Shown: one piece after another, positions 1 to 7,982 of the stretch | Layout: every line of letters starts with the position of its first letter | Numbering within the stretch: the stretch's first letter is position 1 | Source of the DNA: CAXBYZ01 sp963980215 | Lineage (GTDB): Bacteria > Patescibacteriota > Microgenomatia > UBA1400 > CG1-02-47-37 | DNA: 64,000 bases | Direction of reading: 5' to 3' | Assembly (NCBI GenBank): GCA_963980215.1 | Contig: CAXBYZ010000001.1 | Span: forward strand, 19,234 to 83,233 | Translations under genes and position numbers: made by a program | Notes under the pieces: model-generated | Told to the model about the DNA's origin: nothing | What the model saw: the letters and a program-made list of their open reading frames with translations, nothing else | The model's database searches: none

Positions 1-228
1 TTCTAAAACTAAGTGAGTGCCACCTTGAAGATCTAAGCCCTTTTTTAGGTTTAGATCCCGAGTAAAAGTTGATGAACCTAACTTTAGATTAATGCTTGGA
101 TGTGAGATGGTGGTGGAGAAATTTTTGTTGAATATGTTGATATTTATGGGGATGTTTGGAAGGTTTATGTAGATACAAATTAAAACCAATAGAAAAATTT
201 GGAAGAGACGATTTTTGAGTAACTTCAT
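1..228 (-). CDS. secD: SecD N-terminal part (cut by window edge)
   Basis: This is a partial gene that runs off the left edge. Translation from an ATG at 228 gives a basic start, one hydrophobic helix (about residues 9-22) and then the motif GLDLQGGTHLVLE at the window edge, which is the hallmark at the start of the first periplasmic domain of SecD. SecD is the accessory subunit of the Sec translocase that helps pull exported proteins across the membrane. Its ATG overlaps the TGA stop of the upstream AbrB-like gene (ATGA), so the two are probably translationally coupled. Only 76 codons are visible, so the rest of the protein and any secF partner cannot be judged. Confidence 0.85.
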   Translation of the reverse strand, partial: MKLLKNRLFQIFLLVLICIYINLPNIPININIFNKNFSTTISHPSINLKLGSSTFTRDLNLKKGLDLQGGTHLVLE

Positions 229-413
229 AATGTTTGAATGTTGCTTTCGATAGAAAGTTGTTTGGCACCCTTGAAGGTGTAGATAACTTGGCCAGTTTCT
301 AGAATGGTTTTAACTTTGACTTGGTCTCCAGTTTTGACACCAACTGATTTAACAAATTTTGAGGGAATAGTAACCCCGATACTGTTGCCGACTTTCATGA
401 CTTGTTGTTTCAT
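225..413 (-). CDS. AbrB/MazE-like swapped-hairpin DNA-binding protein
   Basis: This 62-residue protein has the pattern of an AbrB/SpoVT/MazE domain: MKVGNSIGVTIPSKFV followed by GVKTGDQVKVK. Such domains form dimeric DNA-binding beta barrels in transition-state regulators and in antitoxins. It sits five bases after a winged-helix/nucleotidyltransferase gene and overlaps the secD start by four bases. It could be the antitoxin-like partner of the upstream gene or a small regulator; the sequence does not decide between these. Confidence 0.75.
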   Translation of the reverse strand: MKQQVMKVGNSIGVTIPSKFVKSVGVKTGDQVKVKTILETGQVIYTFKGAKQLSIESNIQTL

Positions 414-418
414 GTGGC

Positions 419-1003
419 TTAACTAACCATTTCTTCTTCGTCACCGATTAACATGACTCGGCCACTTGATAGAATATTTTGGATAAAAGGATCGCGACGG
501 GATTTTCTAAATTGAAATTCATCTATAGCCATGGGGGCGTAGTTGATTTCTTTTTCTCTAACTGATTCTGACTTTCTAACTAACTTATTTAACTCGGCCA
601 TATTGACAGCACCAACCACCAAGAGATCAATATCTTCCTCTGACTTTCTGGGCATTTGTCTAGCGTAACGACCAGAGAGCATGGCAAACTTAATGTTGCC
701 AATTTTGTTTTTGTGCTTGATGATGTCTGCGCCTAAACCAACAGTTTTAGCTGTCAAGCTAATTAGCTCTTGGTAGAAAGGATAGGTTTTGACAAAGAAG
801 TAGTAAAGGCGATTACCTCGAGGTTCTTTTTTTACTAAACCTCTTTCTTCCATTCTAGCTAGTTCTCTTCGAACGGCATTGATCTCTTCATTGGTGCTTC
901 TAACTAATTGACGAACATAGAACATTTCTGAAGGATCTTTAAGAAAAGTTTGAATTAACTTTACTCTTACCTTTGAGACAAATAAATCTTTAAGGTTGGC
1001 CAT
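419..1003 (-). CDS. Winged-helix protein with nucleotidyltransferase-like domain
   Basis: This is a 194-residue protein. Residues 1-70 look like an ArsR-type winged helix (VRQLVRSTNEEINAVRRELARMEERGLV). The C-terminal part contains LSGRYARQ and then SEEDIDLLVVG (about residues 109-131), matching the G-S...D-x-D metal-binding core of Pol-beta-fold minimal nucleotidyltransferases, though the usual GS is SGR here. Two-domain proteins of this type are known in archaea and candidate-phylum bacteria, mostly without assigned function. It lies between the YerB-like gene and the AbrB-like gene on the same strand. Role unknown; DNA-binding regulator or toxin-like nucleotidyltransferase are the options. 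Confidence 0.7.
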   Translation of the reverse strand: MANLKDLFVSKVRVKLIQTFLKDPSEMFYVRQLVRSTNEEINAVRRELARMEERGLVKKEPRGNRLYYFFVKTYPFYQELISLTAKTVGLGADIIKHKNKIGNIKFAMLSGRYARQMPRKSEEDIDLLVVGAVNMAELNKLVRKSESVREKEINYAPMAIDEFQFRKSRRDPFIQNILSSGRVMLIGDEEEMVS

Positions 1004-1029
1004 GGGCCTCCTTTGTCGAGCAGATGTTA

Positions 1030-2217
1030 TTAATAATCAACTTTTGTACCGACTGGTAGGGCGGATATCCAGATACGCCCTGGATTAAACTTAATCTCTT
1101 TACCTTTTTCGTCAAAGAAAGTAGTTCTCTTGAGACGACTGGCTTTGGCCCATGTGCCTTCAATTAGATCACCGTCTTTGACGATGTAGGCTTTACCTTT
1201 TCCGGTAGTACCAAGTAGTAAGTGAACGTTACCTGGGTAGCCGTCGTTGGCTTTTCTTTCGGTAACAAACTGGAGAACGAGGTTTTTGGTGGAGAGTTGT
1301 TCATCTAGATTGATATCCATATGAGGCTTGGCTCCATTGGTTCTTTTATAGGTGTTGGTTTCTTGATCATATTTCCAAGAAACGGCGTAGTTTTCGTCTT
1401 CCCAAAAGTTGTAGTCAATCGTGGTAATGGGACCGGTTTCACTTGACTCTTCTTTAACAAAGCTCCATGGTAGGTAGTCGTCTGCCCACTCTTCCTTGTC
1501 TTCGTTAATGTTAGTGTAGCCACGTTTTTCTCCGATAGCCCAGAGTTTTTCGGTAGTGCTGTACATGGTGTGTTCGGTGGCCACGGTACGACCAAGTCTT
1601 TCGTAGTCACGCCAAAAAGTGGGGTAACCAATAGAGAATTGGTTCATATCTGTGGCTCCACCCCAACCATAAGTGTTGATCTGACCTAAAGCGTTGGCTG
1701 GTCCGGGGGTGTTGGCTCCACCGACGTGAGCGTAGAGGGGGAAGTTGTATTCTGAAGCCCAGTCTAGAAAATATGTGCGAGCACTTCTGATTGGACCTAG
1801 AATGGAGTCATAAGCTGAAGCTTGGCAGTAAAAAACTGCCATAAATCTGGTGATACCACCCTCGGCAACGGCTTCATAAATTATGTCTGCATCGGATAAA
1901 CCAGATTGAGGCCTGGACTCTAGATGGTTTTCGATCATGACGGCTAGTGGTCTTCTTGATTCCCAGACTTTTTGTTCTGCTTTGGTGTAGCTAGCTCCAT
2001 TTAGAGGACAAGTGGCTGACTTTGAACCGGAGATATCAAAGAGGGATTTTCTGGAGGAGTTTGCCTCTTGTTCTTCACTACCAATTCCGTCTGGCAAAGG
2101 GGAGGTAAAGATAGAGCCTGATTTTGAGAGGTAGGTAAATGTAGCGTATGAGAAACCGGTTGAGAGTAAGTAAATTCCAAGACCGAGGAAGATTGCTAAT
2201 GATTTTTTCTTGTTCAT
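1030..2217 (-). CDS. DUF3048 (YerB-like) exported protein
   Basis: This 395-residue protein starts with a short basic stretch and a hydrophobic segment (about residues 5-27), consistent with a membrane anchor or signal peptide. The body carries the DUF3048 signature RPLAVMIENHLESRPQSGLSDADIIYEAVAEGGITRFMAVF (two conserved blocks, about residues 90-130), and the end resembles the C-terminal DUF3048 domain. Members include B. subtilis YerB, a lipoprotein of unknown function on the outer side of the membrane. It follows the DUF4446 gene by 14 bases on the same strand. Confidence 0.85.
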   Translation of the reverse strand: MNKKKSLAIFLGLGIYLLSTGFSYATFTYLSKSGSIFTSPLPDGIGSEEQEANSSRKSLFDISGSKSATCPLNGASYTKAEQKVWESRRPLAVMIENHLESRPQSGLSDADIIYEAVAEGGITRFMAVFYCQASAYDSILGPIRSARTYFLDWASEYNFPLYAHVGGANTPGPANALGQINTYGWGGATDMNQFSIGYPTFWRDYERLGRTVATEHTMYSTTEKLWAIGEKRGYTNINEDKEEWADDYLPWSFVKEESSETGPITTIDYNFWEDENYAVSWKYDQETNTYKRTNGAKPHMDINLDEQLSTKNLVLQFVTERKANDGYPGNVHLLLGTTGKGKAYIVKDGDLIEGTWAKASRLKRTTFFDEKGKEIKFNPGRIWISALPVGTKVDY

Positions 2218-2231
2218 AATAATACTTTCCT

Positions 2232-2693
2232 TTACTTTGCAGTTTGGATGGCCTTCTTCTCTTCGCTGGAGAGCTTAAAGCCATCTGATTTGCCATTTTT
2301 AATTGTTTTTGCGTAAAACCTAGTGGCATCACGCGAGTGTAGTGAGCTTAACACAAAACCGGTGTCTTTTTCATCTAGTAAACTTAGACAAAAACTTTGA
2401 TCGCCTCCAGTTTGAGGGAATGGGTTAAAACGAATGAAACCAATTTTTTGGATGTGAGACTTCATCTTGGTTCTAGCAAGACTTAGTGACTTGGTTAGGG
2501 ATTCTATTTCTTTTTGATTTAAGTTGGTTTGATTTAATATTCCTGATAAAACAGTTTTTAAGTCTTTTTTGGTAATGTTCTTGGTGAGTTTATTGTAGTG
2601 GTAGATAGATCTGATTGAAAAGACAGTTAGAGTAACGAGCCAAACAAAGAGGCCTAAAATGATCCATTGTAAGATGTAGGTTTCGAGTACCAT
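2232..2693 (-). CDS. DUF4446 family membrane protein
   Basis: This 153-residue protein has one N-terminal transmembrane helix (about residues 8-28), a helical stretch rich in K and E, and a C-terminal domain containing KIGFIRFNPFPQTGGDQSF and LLDEKDTGFVLSSLHSR. These are the landmarks of DUF4446, a single-pass family found in Firmicutes and candidate phyla without known biochemistry. It is the first gene of the minus-strand run ending in secD and is divergent from the small gene at 2764. Confidence 0.8.
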   Translation of the reverse strand: MVLETYILQWIILGLFVWLVTLTVFSIRSIYHYNKLTKNITKKDLKTVLSGILNQTNLNQKEIESLTKSLSLARTKMKSHIQKIGFIRFNPFPQTGGDQSFCLSLLDEKDTGFVLSSLHSRDATRFYAKTIKNGKSDGFKLSSEEKKAIQTAK

Positions 2694-2747
2694 ATGTAAT
2701 CGATTTTGAGGCTTGCAAGTAAATTTGTCAACGAGAAGATAATATAG

Positions 2748-2756
2748 TGATATAAT
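2748..2756 (+). promoter_or_regulatory. Extended -10 promoter, probably leaderless transcript
   Basis: TG-A-TATAAT is present at 2748-2756. A start about seven bases downstream falls on the ATG at 2764, which would give a leaderless mRNA. No convincing -35 is seen at the normal distance. Confidence 0.5.
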
Positions 2757-2763
2757 TTTGGAG

Positions 2764-3009
2764 ATGGCAAAAAGACGAACGAAAAAACAAAAACAAAAAA
2801 TTCAAAAAAGACAAAATGAAGAAAAGGTAGTGGTAAATAAGTATAAGTTTGAAGTGGAAAAGAGTAAAAAAAGATTGGCAACTGAAGTGAGAGAAAAGAC
2901 GGAAGGGTTGGCTGATAAGAACTTGATTGTGAGAGATTTATTAAAATCGATGATAATCTCGATAGTGATTTTGGGATTATTGGCTGGAATTTATTTTTTA
3001 TTAAACTAG
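2764..3009 (+). CDS. Small lysine-rich protein with C-terminal TM helix
   Basis: This predicted protein of 81 residues has a very basic, helix-prone N-terminal two thirds and a single hydrophobic segment near the C-terminus (SIVILGLLAGIYFLL). I chose the ATG at 2764 because it follows an extended -10 at start-site distance; the TTG at 2758 in the same frame overlaps the promoter. The topology suggests a tail-anchored protein with a positively charged cytoplasmic domain. I do not recognise a family. Its 3' end overlaps the convergent aminopeptidase gene by nine bases. Confidence 0.65.
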   Translation: MAKRRTKKQKQKIQKRQNEEKVVVNKYKFEVEKSKKRLATEVREKTEGLADKNLIVRDLLKSMIISIVILGLLAGIYFLLN

Positions 3010-4074
3010 AAGCTTACCGTTTGCTAGAATTGGTTTGCCGTTGACTAAAACTTTTGATTCTTTTGAAGTCATGGATTTAACTAGATCCCAGTGAATAGCT
3101 GATTTGTTGATGCCTCCCCCGTCTTTATCTTGGTAAGCACTACCTAAAGCCATGTGAATAGTGCCACCAATTTTTTCGTCAAATAGGGTGTTTAGCATTG
3201 GTTTTTTGATACCGTAATTGGTGCCGATAGCAAACTCACCTAAACGCTTGGCGCCTTTGTCTGTGTTAAGAGCGGCGTCTAGGTATTTATTGCCTTTTTT
3301 GGCTGAGGCTTTAACGACTTTACCTTTACTAAACTCAAGAGTGACCCCTTCAACGATATTGCCTGATCTTAATGATGGTAAGTCAAAGTAGACTTGACCT
3401 TCTGTTTTGTCATCTAGAGGTGCTCCAAAGACTTCTCCATCTGGCATGTTGTACTTACCGTCGGCTTTTTGAAATGTTCTATCAGTAAAACTTAAAGTGA
3501 GGTGGGTTTTTTCACCAATGACTTCTATTTTTTTGGCGTTATCGAGTTTTGCTTTTAGTTTGGTTAAAGTCTTGCCGATTTTACTCCAATCTTGGAGACA
3601 AGCTTTAAAGTAGATGTCTTCAAGTTCATCTAGAGAGATACCGGCTGATTGGGCCATGCTTTGACTAGGAAACTCGGTTAAAATCCAAGGTTTTTTGAGC
3701 ATGATTTTTTTGATGGGTTCACTGGACTTGGCTGTGATCATTAATTTCTTTGGGTCGATATTTGATAAAGACCTGCTGTTGTTGGCTGAGTAAAGTCTGA
3801 TGAATTTATCTGCCCAGTTGGCTAGAAATAGAGAGATTTCTGGCTTTTTTTGAAGCTGAGCTTGGGAGGCATTTTTGTAAAAAAAATAGTCTAGGTCTCC
3901 CGGTGAATAAACGGTGTGAGGAAAGGCGCCTTTTTTTAAACAAAGCTTGTAGACTTCTTTGGCTAAAATCCAAGCATCTTGATTGGCTGAAATTAAAACT
4001 TTATCGCCTTTTTTGACGTTGACTGAGTAGTCGGTCAAGATACTTGCTAGTTTGGAAACTTTTTTGTCTACCAT
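3001..4074 (-). CDS. M29-family aminopeptidase
   Basis: This 357-residue protein matches the M29 metal-dependent aminopeptidases (AmpS/PepS/aminopeptidase T). Family landmarks are VKKGDKVLISAN near the N-terminus, NMPDGEVFGAPLDDKTEGQVYFDLP in the middle, LGEFAIGTNYGI, IHMALGSAY and the final HWDLV. The conserved E, H, Y and D residues in these blocks are the metal ligands and catalytic residues of the family. It removes N-terminal residues from peptides in the cytoplasm. It ends the operon that starts with the bactofilin-like gene at 7326. Confidence 0.85.
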   Translation of the reverse strand: MVDKKVSKLASILTDYSVNVKKGDKVLISANQDAWILAKEVYKLCLKKGAFPHTVYSPGDLDYFFYKNASQAQLQKKPEISLFLANWADKFIRLYSANNSRSLSNIDPKKLMITAKSSEPIKKIMLKKPWILTEFPSQSMAQSAGISLDELEDIYFKACLQDWSKIGKTLTKLKAKLDNAKKIEVIGEKTHLTLSFTDRTFQKADGKYNMPDGEVFGAPLDDKTEGQVYFDLPSLRSGNIVEGVTLEFSKGKVVKASAKKGNKYLDAALNTDKGAKRLGEFAIGTNYGIKKPMLNTLFDEKIGGTIHMALGSAYQDKDGGGINKSAIHWDLVKSMTSKESKVLVNGKPILANGKLLV

Positions 4075-4091
4075 GGTTTGTATGGTACCAC

Positions 4092-4859
4092 TTAAAACCA
4101 GTTAAGAGAAGATATTTCTTCTGTTATTAACCTAGCTATTAATTGATGACCCAACTCACTGGGGTGAATGTGGTCTTGAGCACTGATGTATTTGAGATTA
4201 CCGTCTTGGAAATTTAAACTTTGCTCGTAGGCATTTACTAACGGAAGTTTTGAGGCAGAGACATACTTTAAAGTATTTTGGAGATACTTCTCGATTTTGT
4301 CTGCATGAAAAAGGCGTGTTTGGTTATCCCAAAAGGCTTGATTTTGGCCGAGACCAAATTTTTGTTTATTGGGAGCGATGGTGGCTAGCAAGATAATCCT
4401 AATGTTGTTTTGGGTAGCTAGTGTAGTTATTTGATTAAAGAGCTCCCACTGATGATCTAGACCCTCATCTATATCTAGATTGAAGGGATTGTAAGCAAAA
4501 GAACCGATAACAAGAATGTCTGGAGCTAGAGAGAGAATGCTTTTGTAGGTTTTGTCTTTGTAGGTGTAGTCGTTGGTCATCCTAAAAAAACCGTAATCCA
4601 TGTCAGTGGAACTAACACCATAGTTTAAAAGTGTAAATTCTATGTGAGGGAAATTCTCTTGTAGTTCTTTTTTTAAGTATGGCAAATCTTGGCCCATGGT
4701 ATCTACCATTGAGTCTCCTAGAATAGCGATGGTTACTTTTTTTGGAATCTCTGAAGGTGGAGCGGGGTCTGGTTTATGTTGCAAAAATCGATAGAAAAAA
4801 GTTAGAGTGCTAAGTACAACTAGAAGAAAGAAGAAAAAATTAATTTTTTTTAGATTCAT
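4092..4859 (-). CDS. SGNH/GDSL-type hydrolase, membrane-anchored
   Basis: This 255-residue protein has an N-terminal hydrophobic helix (about residues 7-25) followed by an extracytoplasmic SGNH-hydrolase-like domain. The nucleophile block is AILGDSMVDTMG and the C-terminal catalytic pair is in AQDHIHPSELGHQLIA (D-x-x-H type). Substrates in this superfamily include acyl groups on cell-wall glycans and lipids; none can be assigned here. Its start overlaps the end of rdgB by 20 bases, so the genes are probably cotranscribed. Confidence 0.8.
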   Translation of the reverse strand: MNLKKINFFFFLLVVLSTLTFFYRFLQHKPDPAPPSEIPKKVTIAILGDSMVDTMGQDLPYLKKELQENFPHIEFTLLNYGVSSTDMDYGFFRMTNDYTYKDKTYKSILSLAPDILVIGSFAYNPFNLDIDEGLDHQWELFNQITTLATQNNIRIILLATIAPNKQKFGLGQNQAFWDNQTRLFHADKIEKYLQNTLKYVSASKLPLVNAYEQSLNFQDGNLKYISAQDHIHPSELGHQLIARLITEEISSLNWF

Positions 4860-5454
4860 CTTTATTTAATTTTTGTAAATATTTTTTTAGTTTAAACACA
4901 GCTTTAGATCTATGGCTAACTTTGTTTTTTTCTTCATCTTTCGATTCGGCGTAAGTTTTTTTTAAGTCTAAGCTATAGAAAATAGGATCATAACCGAAGC
5001 CATTATTACCAATTTCTGTTTTAGTGATAAGACCGTGAGATTCACCGGTGAAGGTTTTTACTGTCTTGATTTTAGGGTCAAATAGAGCAATAGTGCAAAC
5101 GAATTTAGCAGCTCTTTTGTGTTTTGAAACATTTTTTAGATACTTTAAGATTTTAAAGCGGGCGGATTTAAAGTCTCCTTGGGCGAAACGCCCAGAGTAA
5201 ACACCAAGCTGTCCCTTTAGTTGATCTATTTCTAGACCTGAGTCATCGGCAATGGTTAATATATTAGCTTTTTTACCGTATTGAGTGGCTTTTAAAATGG
5301 CATTTTCTTGGTAAGATTTACCTGTTTCTTCAACGTCAAAGTTTTTGTCTATAGTAGGAACGTCATTAAGACCAATTAGTTTGATTGGCAAGGTTTCAAG
5401 AATTTGTCTGTATTCTTTTAGTTTGCCTTGGTTTCTGGTGGCAAGAAGTATCAT
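4840..5454 (-). CDS. rdgB: XTP/dITP pyrophosphatase (RdgB/HAM1)
   Basis: This 204-residue protein has the Ham1 motifs LATRNQGKLKEY at the N-terminus, IADDSGLEIDQLKGQLGVYSGRF in the centre and NGFGYDPIFY plus SHRSKA at the C-terminus. The enzyme hydrolyses non-canonical purine nucleoside triphosphates (dITP, XTP) to monophosphates and so keeps them out of DNA. Length is typical apart from a short lysine-rich tail. It lies one base after the upstream membrane-protein gene. Confidence 0.92.
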   Translation of the reverse strand: MILLATRNQGKLKEYRQILETLPIKLIGLNDVPTIDKNFDVEETGKSYQENAILKATQYGKKANILTIADDSGLEIDQLKGQLGVYSGRFAQGDFKSARFKILKYLKNVSKHKRAAKFVCTIALFDPKIKTVKTFTGESHGLITKTEIGNNGFGYDPIFYSLDLKKTYAESKDEEKNKVSHRSKAVFKLKKYLQKLNKDESKKN

Positions 5455-5455
5455 A

Positions 5456-6199
5456 TTACTTTAAATAACTAAAGAATTGAGGATTGAGACCAACCATTAA
5501 ACTCCAGATAATGTAGGTGACTGAGCCTGAAAGAGAAATAATAACTGACATTAAAGTCCATGGTCTTTTGGTTAATGATAGTTGATGTTTTTTAATTAAC
5601 CACAAGATAATTACTAAGAAAATAATCATGGTTGGAAGACTGGTGAAGATAGAAAGATTACCTTCGCTCAAGTTTAAACCCCAAAAAACTCCAATGATTA
5701 GATTAATAATAAACATGATGTTTATTTCTAGTTTTTTTATTGCTTTTGATAGTGGTCTTTCTATCTCAAGTAGTGACATGATGAAAAATGAAGAAATGGT
5801 TGAAAGAAAGAGAAAGATGTGTGAGATGGTTTCGTCTAGTAAGTCTGCAAACTGGTAGATATCTAACCAATTAAAAGGTAAAAATAACTTAATAGAATCA
5901 AAAATTAAGTGAGCGATGACAGATAGCCAACCGAAAAATAAGACAATGTAAAGGCTAAGTTTTAGCTTTGAACCATTAATGATAGTGGGGCCTGTTTTTT
6001 TATTTTTTCTAGCAGCATTGAAAAATGTGTAGCTTAAGATAAATAAAGCGAGGAGTAGAAATGTGTCTTTGATGACATTGCCAAAGTATATTTCTTGAAA
6101 AACATTTAGAGAGATATCTGAAATACCGATAAAACGGATTAAGATGTAGCAAGAAAAAGTAAAAAGTAAAGCTATCTGTGATTTAAAGGTAGAGCTCAT
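5456..6199 (-). CDS. Multi-pass membrane protein of unknown function
   Basis: This 247-residue, strongly hydrophobic protein has about seven transmembrane segments. I do not recognise a family or catalytic motif. Its start overlaps the stop of the bactofilin-like gene by four bases (ATGA) and its end is one base before rdgB, so it belongs to the same operon. Confidence 0.65.
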   Translation of the reverse strand: MSSTFKSQIALLFTFSCYILIRFIGISDISLNVFQEIYFGNVIKDTFLLLALFILSYTFFNAARKNKKTGPTIINGSKLKLSLYIVLFFGWLSVIAHLIFDSIKLFLPFNWLDIYQFADLLDETISHIFLFLSTISSFFIMSLLEIERPLSKAIKKLEINIMFIINLIIGVFWGLNLSEGNLSIFTSLPTMIIFLVIILWLIKKHQLSLTKRPWTLMSVIISLSGSVTYIIWSLMVGLNPQFFSYLK

Positions 6200-7326
6200 T
6201 TCTTTAATTTCTTGAGAGAGTTTTTAGCTAATAAAGTGATGGCTCCAAGGCCGTTTAGAAAGAGGATGAAGTAAGTCAGCCAGCCAATAATGGGGATTAG
6301 TTTTAAGGCAGTGATGATAACTAAACCTAATGATAAATTTTTATAAGGAGTTGTCAGCTTGCTATCTTTAAGGATTTTGGTGCCAAGACTTAAAGAAATA
6401 ACTAACTTGGAAGCGTAAACGGCTAAGCTAAAAATAAGAAAAACTAAAACTCCAACTGGAATGCCAATGAGGGTGAGTAGAAACATAACTCCGATAACTG
6501 GAGTAAGTAGTAGATTTAAGAAGCCCCAACCTAAAGCTAAGCCTGGATCTTTTTGACTAAGAGTGTTTAGTTGTTTGGCAACTTTGGGGAATAAGATGAT
6601 TAATAGACAGCCAACGAGAATTTCTATTATAAGGACAGTGAGTTGTTGAAGGAAAATTAGTAGAGTAAATTTATTTAATGGTTTTATTTTTTGAAAAATA
6701 GTTTGATTATTTGAGTTAACTTCTTTTTGCATCTTAGTAGTGATGAGGTCCCCACTAATAGTAGATTGGTCACTAATGTTGGAGTGGGTGTAGTAGTTAA
6801 GTTCCAAGTTTTTGGAAACTTTTGCGTTTTTACCAATAGTGACTTTGTTGGTGGTGATAAAAACATTGTCTTCAGCTTGACCATTTAAGTAGATGTTGTC
6901 TCCCAAGATAGTTGTTTTACCTGAGGCAGTTCCACTGAAGTCTAGGATTTTGGCAACGGCAGTTAAGCTATTTTTTATTAAGGTGTCTTTGTGGATTTTC
7001 AGCTGACCGGAGACCATAGTAACGTCGTCATTGATGATTGAGTTAATATCGGCTCGACCTGATAAAACTCGCAAGTCACCTCCTATGGTGCCTTTGATAT
7101 CTGTTTGGCCGGCTATGATTATAAGATCGCCACTAATGGTGGCGTCGACAGTAACTTCTCCTCCGACTAAAAAGACATCACCATCAATAGTGTCAGTAAA
7201 AGTGATAGATTCATCGACTTTAAAAATTGGACCAGAAATTGAGACACTTTCTTCTTGTGGTTTGGTAAAACCAGTTAGGAAAAGAAGTGAAGTTATAATT
7301 AAAGTTGTTGGTATGAATTTTTTCAT
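6196..7326 (-). CDS. Bactofilin-like beta-helix protein with C-terminal TM region
   Basis: This 376-residue protein begins with a signal-like segment. Residues of about 30-195 form repeating short strands of the type DGDVFLVGGEVTVDATISGDLIIIAGQ...GGDLRVLSG, which is the right-handed beta-helix pattern of polymer-forming (bactofilin) domains. The C-terminal half contains four or more transmembrane helices with glycine-rich loops. An exported beta-helix joined to a membrane domain would place a scaffold on the outer face of the membrane; this is inference. It is the first gene of the operon down to 3001. Confidence 0.7.
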   Translation of the reverse strand: MKKFIPTTLIITSLLFLTGFTKPQEESVSISGPIFKVDESITFTDTIDGDVFLVGGEVTVDATISGDLIIIAGQTDIKGTIGGDLRVLSGRADINSIINDDVTMVSGQLKIHKDTLIKNSLTAVAKILDFSGTASGKTTILGDNIYLNGQAEDNVFITTNKVTIGKNAKVSKNLELNYYTHSNISDQSTISGDLITTKMQKEVNSNNQTIFQKIKPLNKFTLLIFLQQLTVLIIEILVGCLLIILFPKVAKQLNTLSQKDPGLALGWGFLNLLLTPVIGVMFLLTLIGIPVGVLVFLIFSLAVYASKLVISLSLGTKILKDSKLTTPYKNLSLGLVIITALKLIPIIGWLTYFILFLNGLGAITLLAKNSLKKLKK

Positions 7327-7390
7327 GATTTTTTAGGGGTAAGAATCTAGGGAGAGGTTATCAAATGTTTATCCAAAGGGCAAGTTTATA

Positions 7391-7396
7391 TATAAT
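7391..7396 (+). promoter_or_regulatory. -10 element of the retropepsin-like gene
   Basis: TATAAT lies ten bases before the ATG at 7406, which would give a very short leader. No clear -35 is visible. Confidence 0.4.
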
Positions 7397-7405
7397 AGAT
7401 AAAGT

Positions 7406-7981
7406 ATGAATCATGATCACTGGAAAGCAATTGCAGTCTTTAAGATTATTTCGATTGGAATGGTGGTGGTGGTTTCTATTTTGTTGTTCTCAACTTATCG
7501 AAAAAATGCTCAAGTGAATCAACTGAATTCAAAAACGGGATTTTCAAGTTTGATTAACCAAGGAGTTGACGGAACTATATTGTCTATCCCTTATGAACAA
7601 ACTTTGTATAAGCATTTTGGAAATGCAATTAATCCTCAAGTAAAGTTGCCGGTAAAAACAATAACTGGGTATGAAGAGTATCAATTCTTGATTGATAGTG
7701 GTGCGGTGGTTTCGGCTGTGCCAAAGACTTTGGCTTATGATTTGGGGGCTGATTTAAATGATTTACCAAGAATTACGATTGAGGGATTTGCTGGACAAAA
7801 AACATTTGCTTATAAAGGAGAGTTTGTGATTAAGATTGGGCGTGAGGAAGTGGCTATACCGGTGGTGTTTAGTGAAAATTCTGGGGCAAATAATATTTTG
7901 GGGAGAATTGGTTTTTTTGATGAATTTAATATAAAATTTGATGCTAGTTTACAAAAAATTATAATTAGCTATAAGGGGTAA
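7406..7981 (+). CDS. Membrane-anchored retropepsin-like aspartic protease
   Basis: This 191-residue protein has one N-terminal transmembrane helix (about residues 11-29). Residues 90-185 show the aspartyl-protease fold used as a single copy, as in retroviral enzymes: YQFLIDSGAVVSAVP with the catalytic Asp at about 97 (DSG in place of DTG), a flap-like GFAGQKTFAYKG and the final NILGRIGFFDEFNIKFD block. Enzymes of this type work as dimers. The anchor suggests it acts on the outer face of the membrane. It is one base upstream of the IPT/TIG gene. Substrate unknown. Confidence 0.75.
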   Translation: MNHDHWKAIAVFKIISIGMVVVVSILLFSTYRKNAQVNQLNSKTGFSSLINQGVDGTILSIPYEQTLYKHFGNAINPQVKLPVKTITGYEEYQFLIDSGAVVSAVPKTLAYDLGADLNDLPRITIEGFAGQKTFAYKGEFVIKIGREEVAIPVVFSENSGANNILGRIGFFDEFNIKFDASLQKIIISYKG

Positions 7982-7982
7982 T

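Noticed and set aside
241..280. Family B half-site in the AbrB-like gene
   Set aside because: Only one short arm (CCTTCAAGG) is present and its surroundings lack the symmetric partner, so chance is likely.
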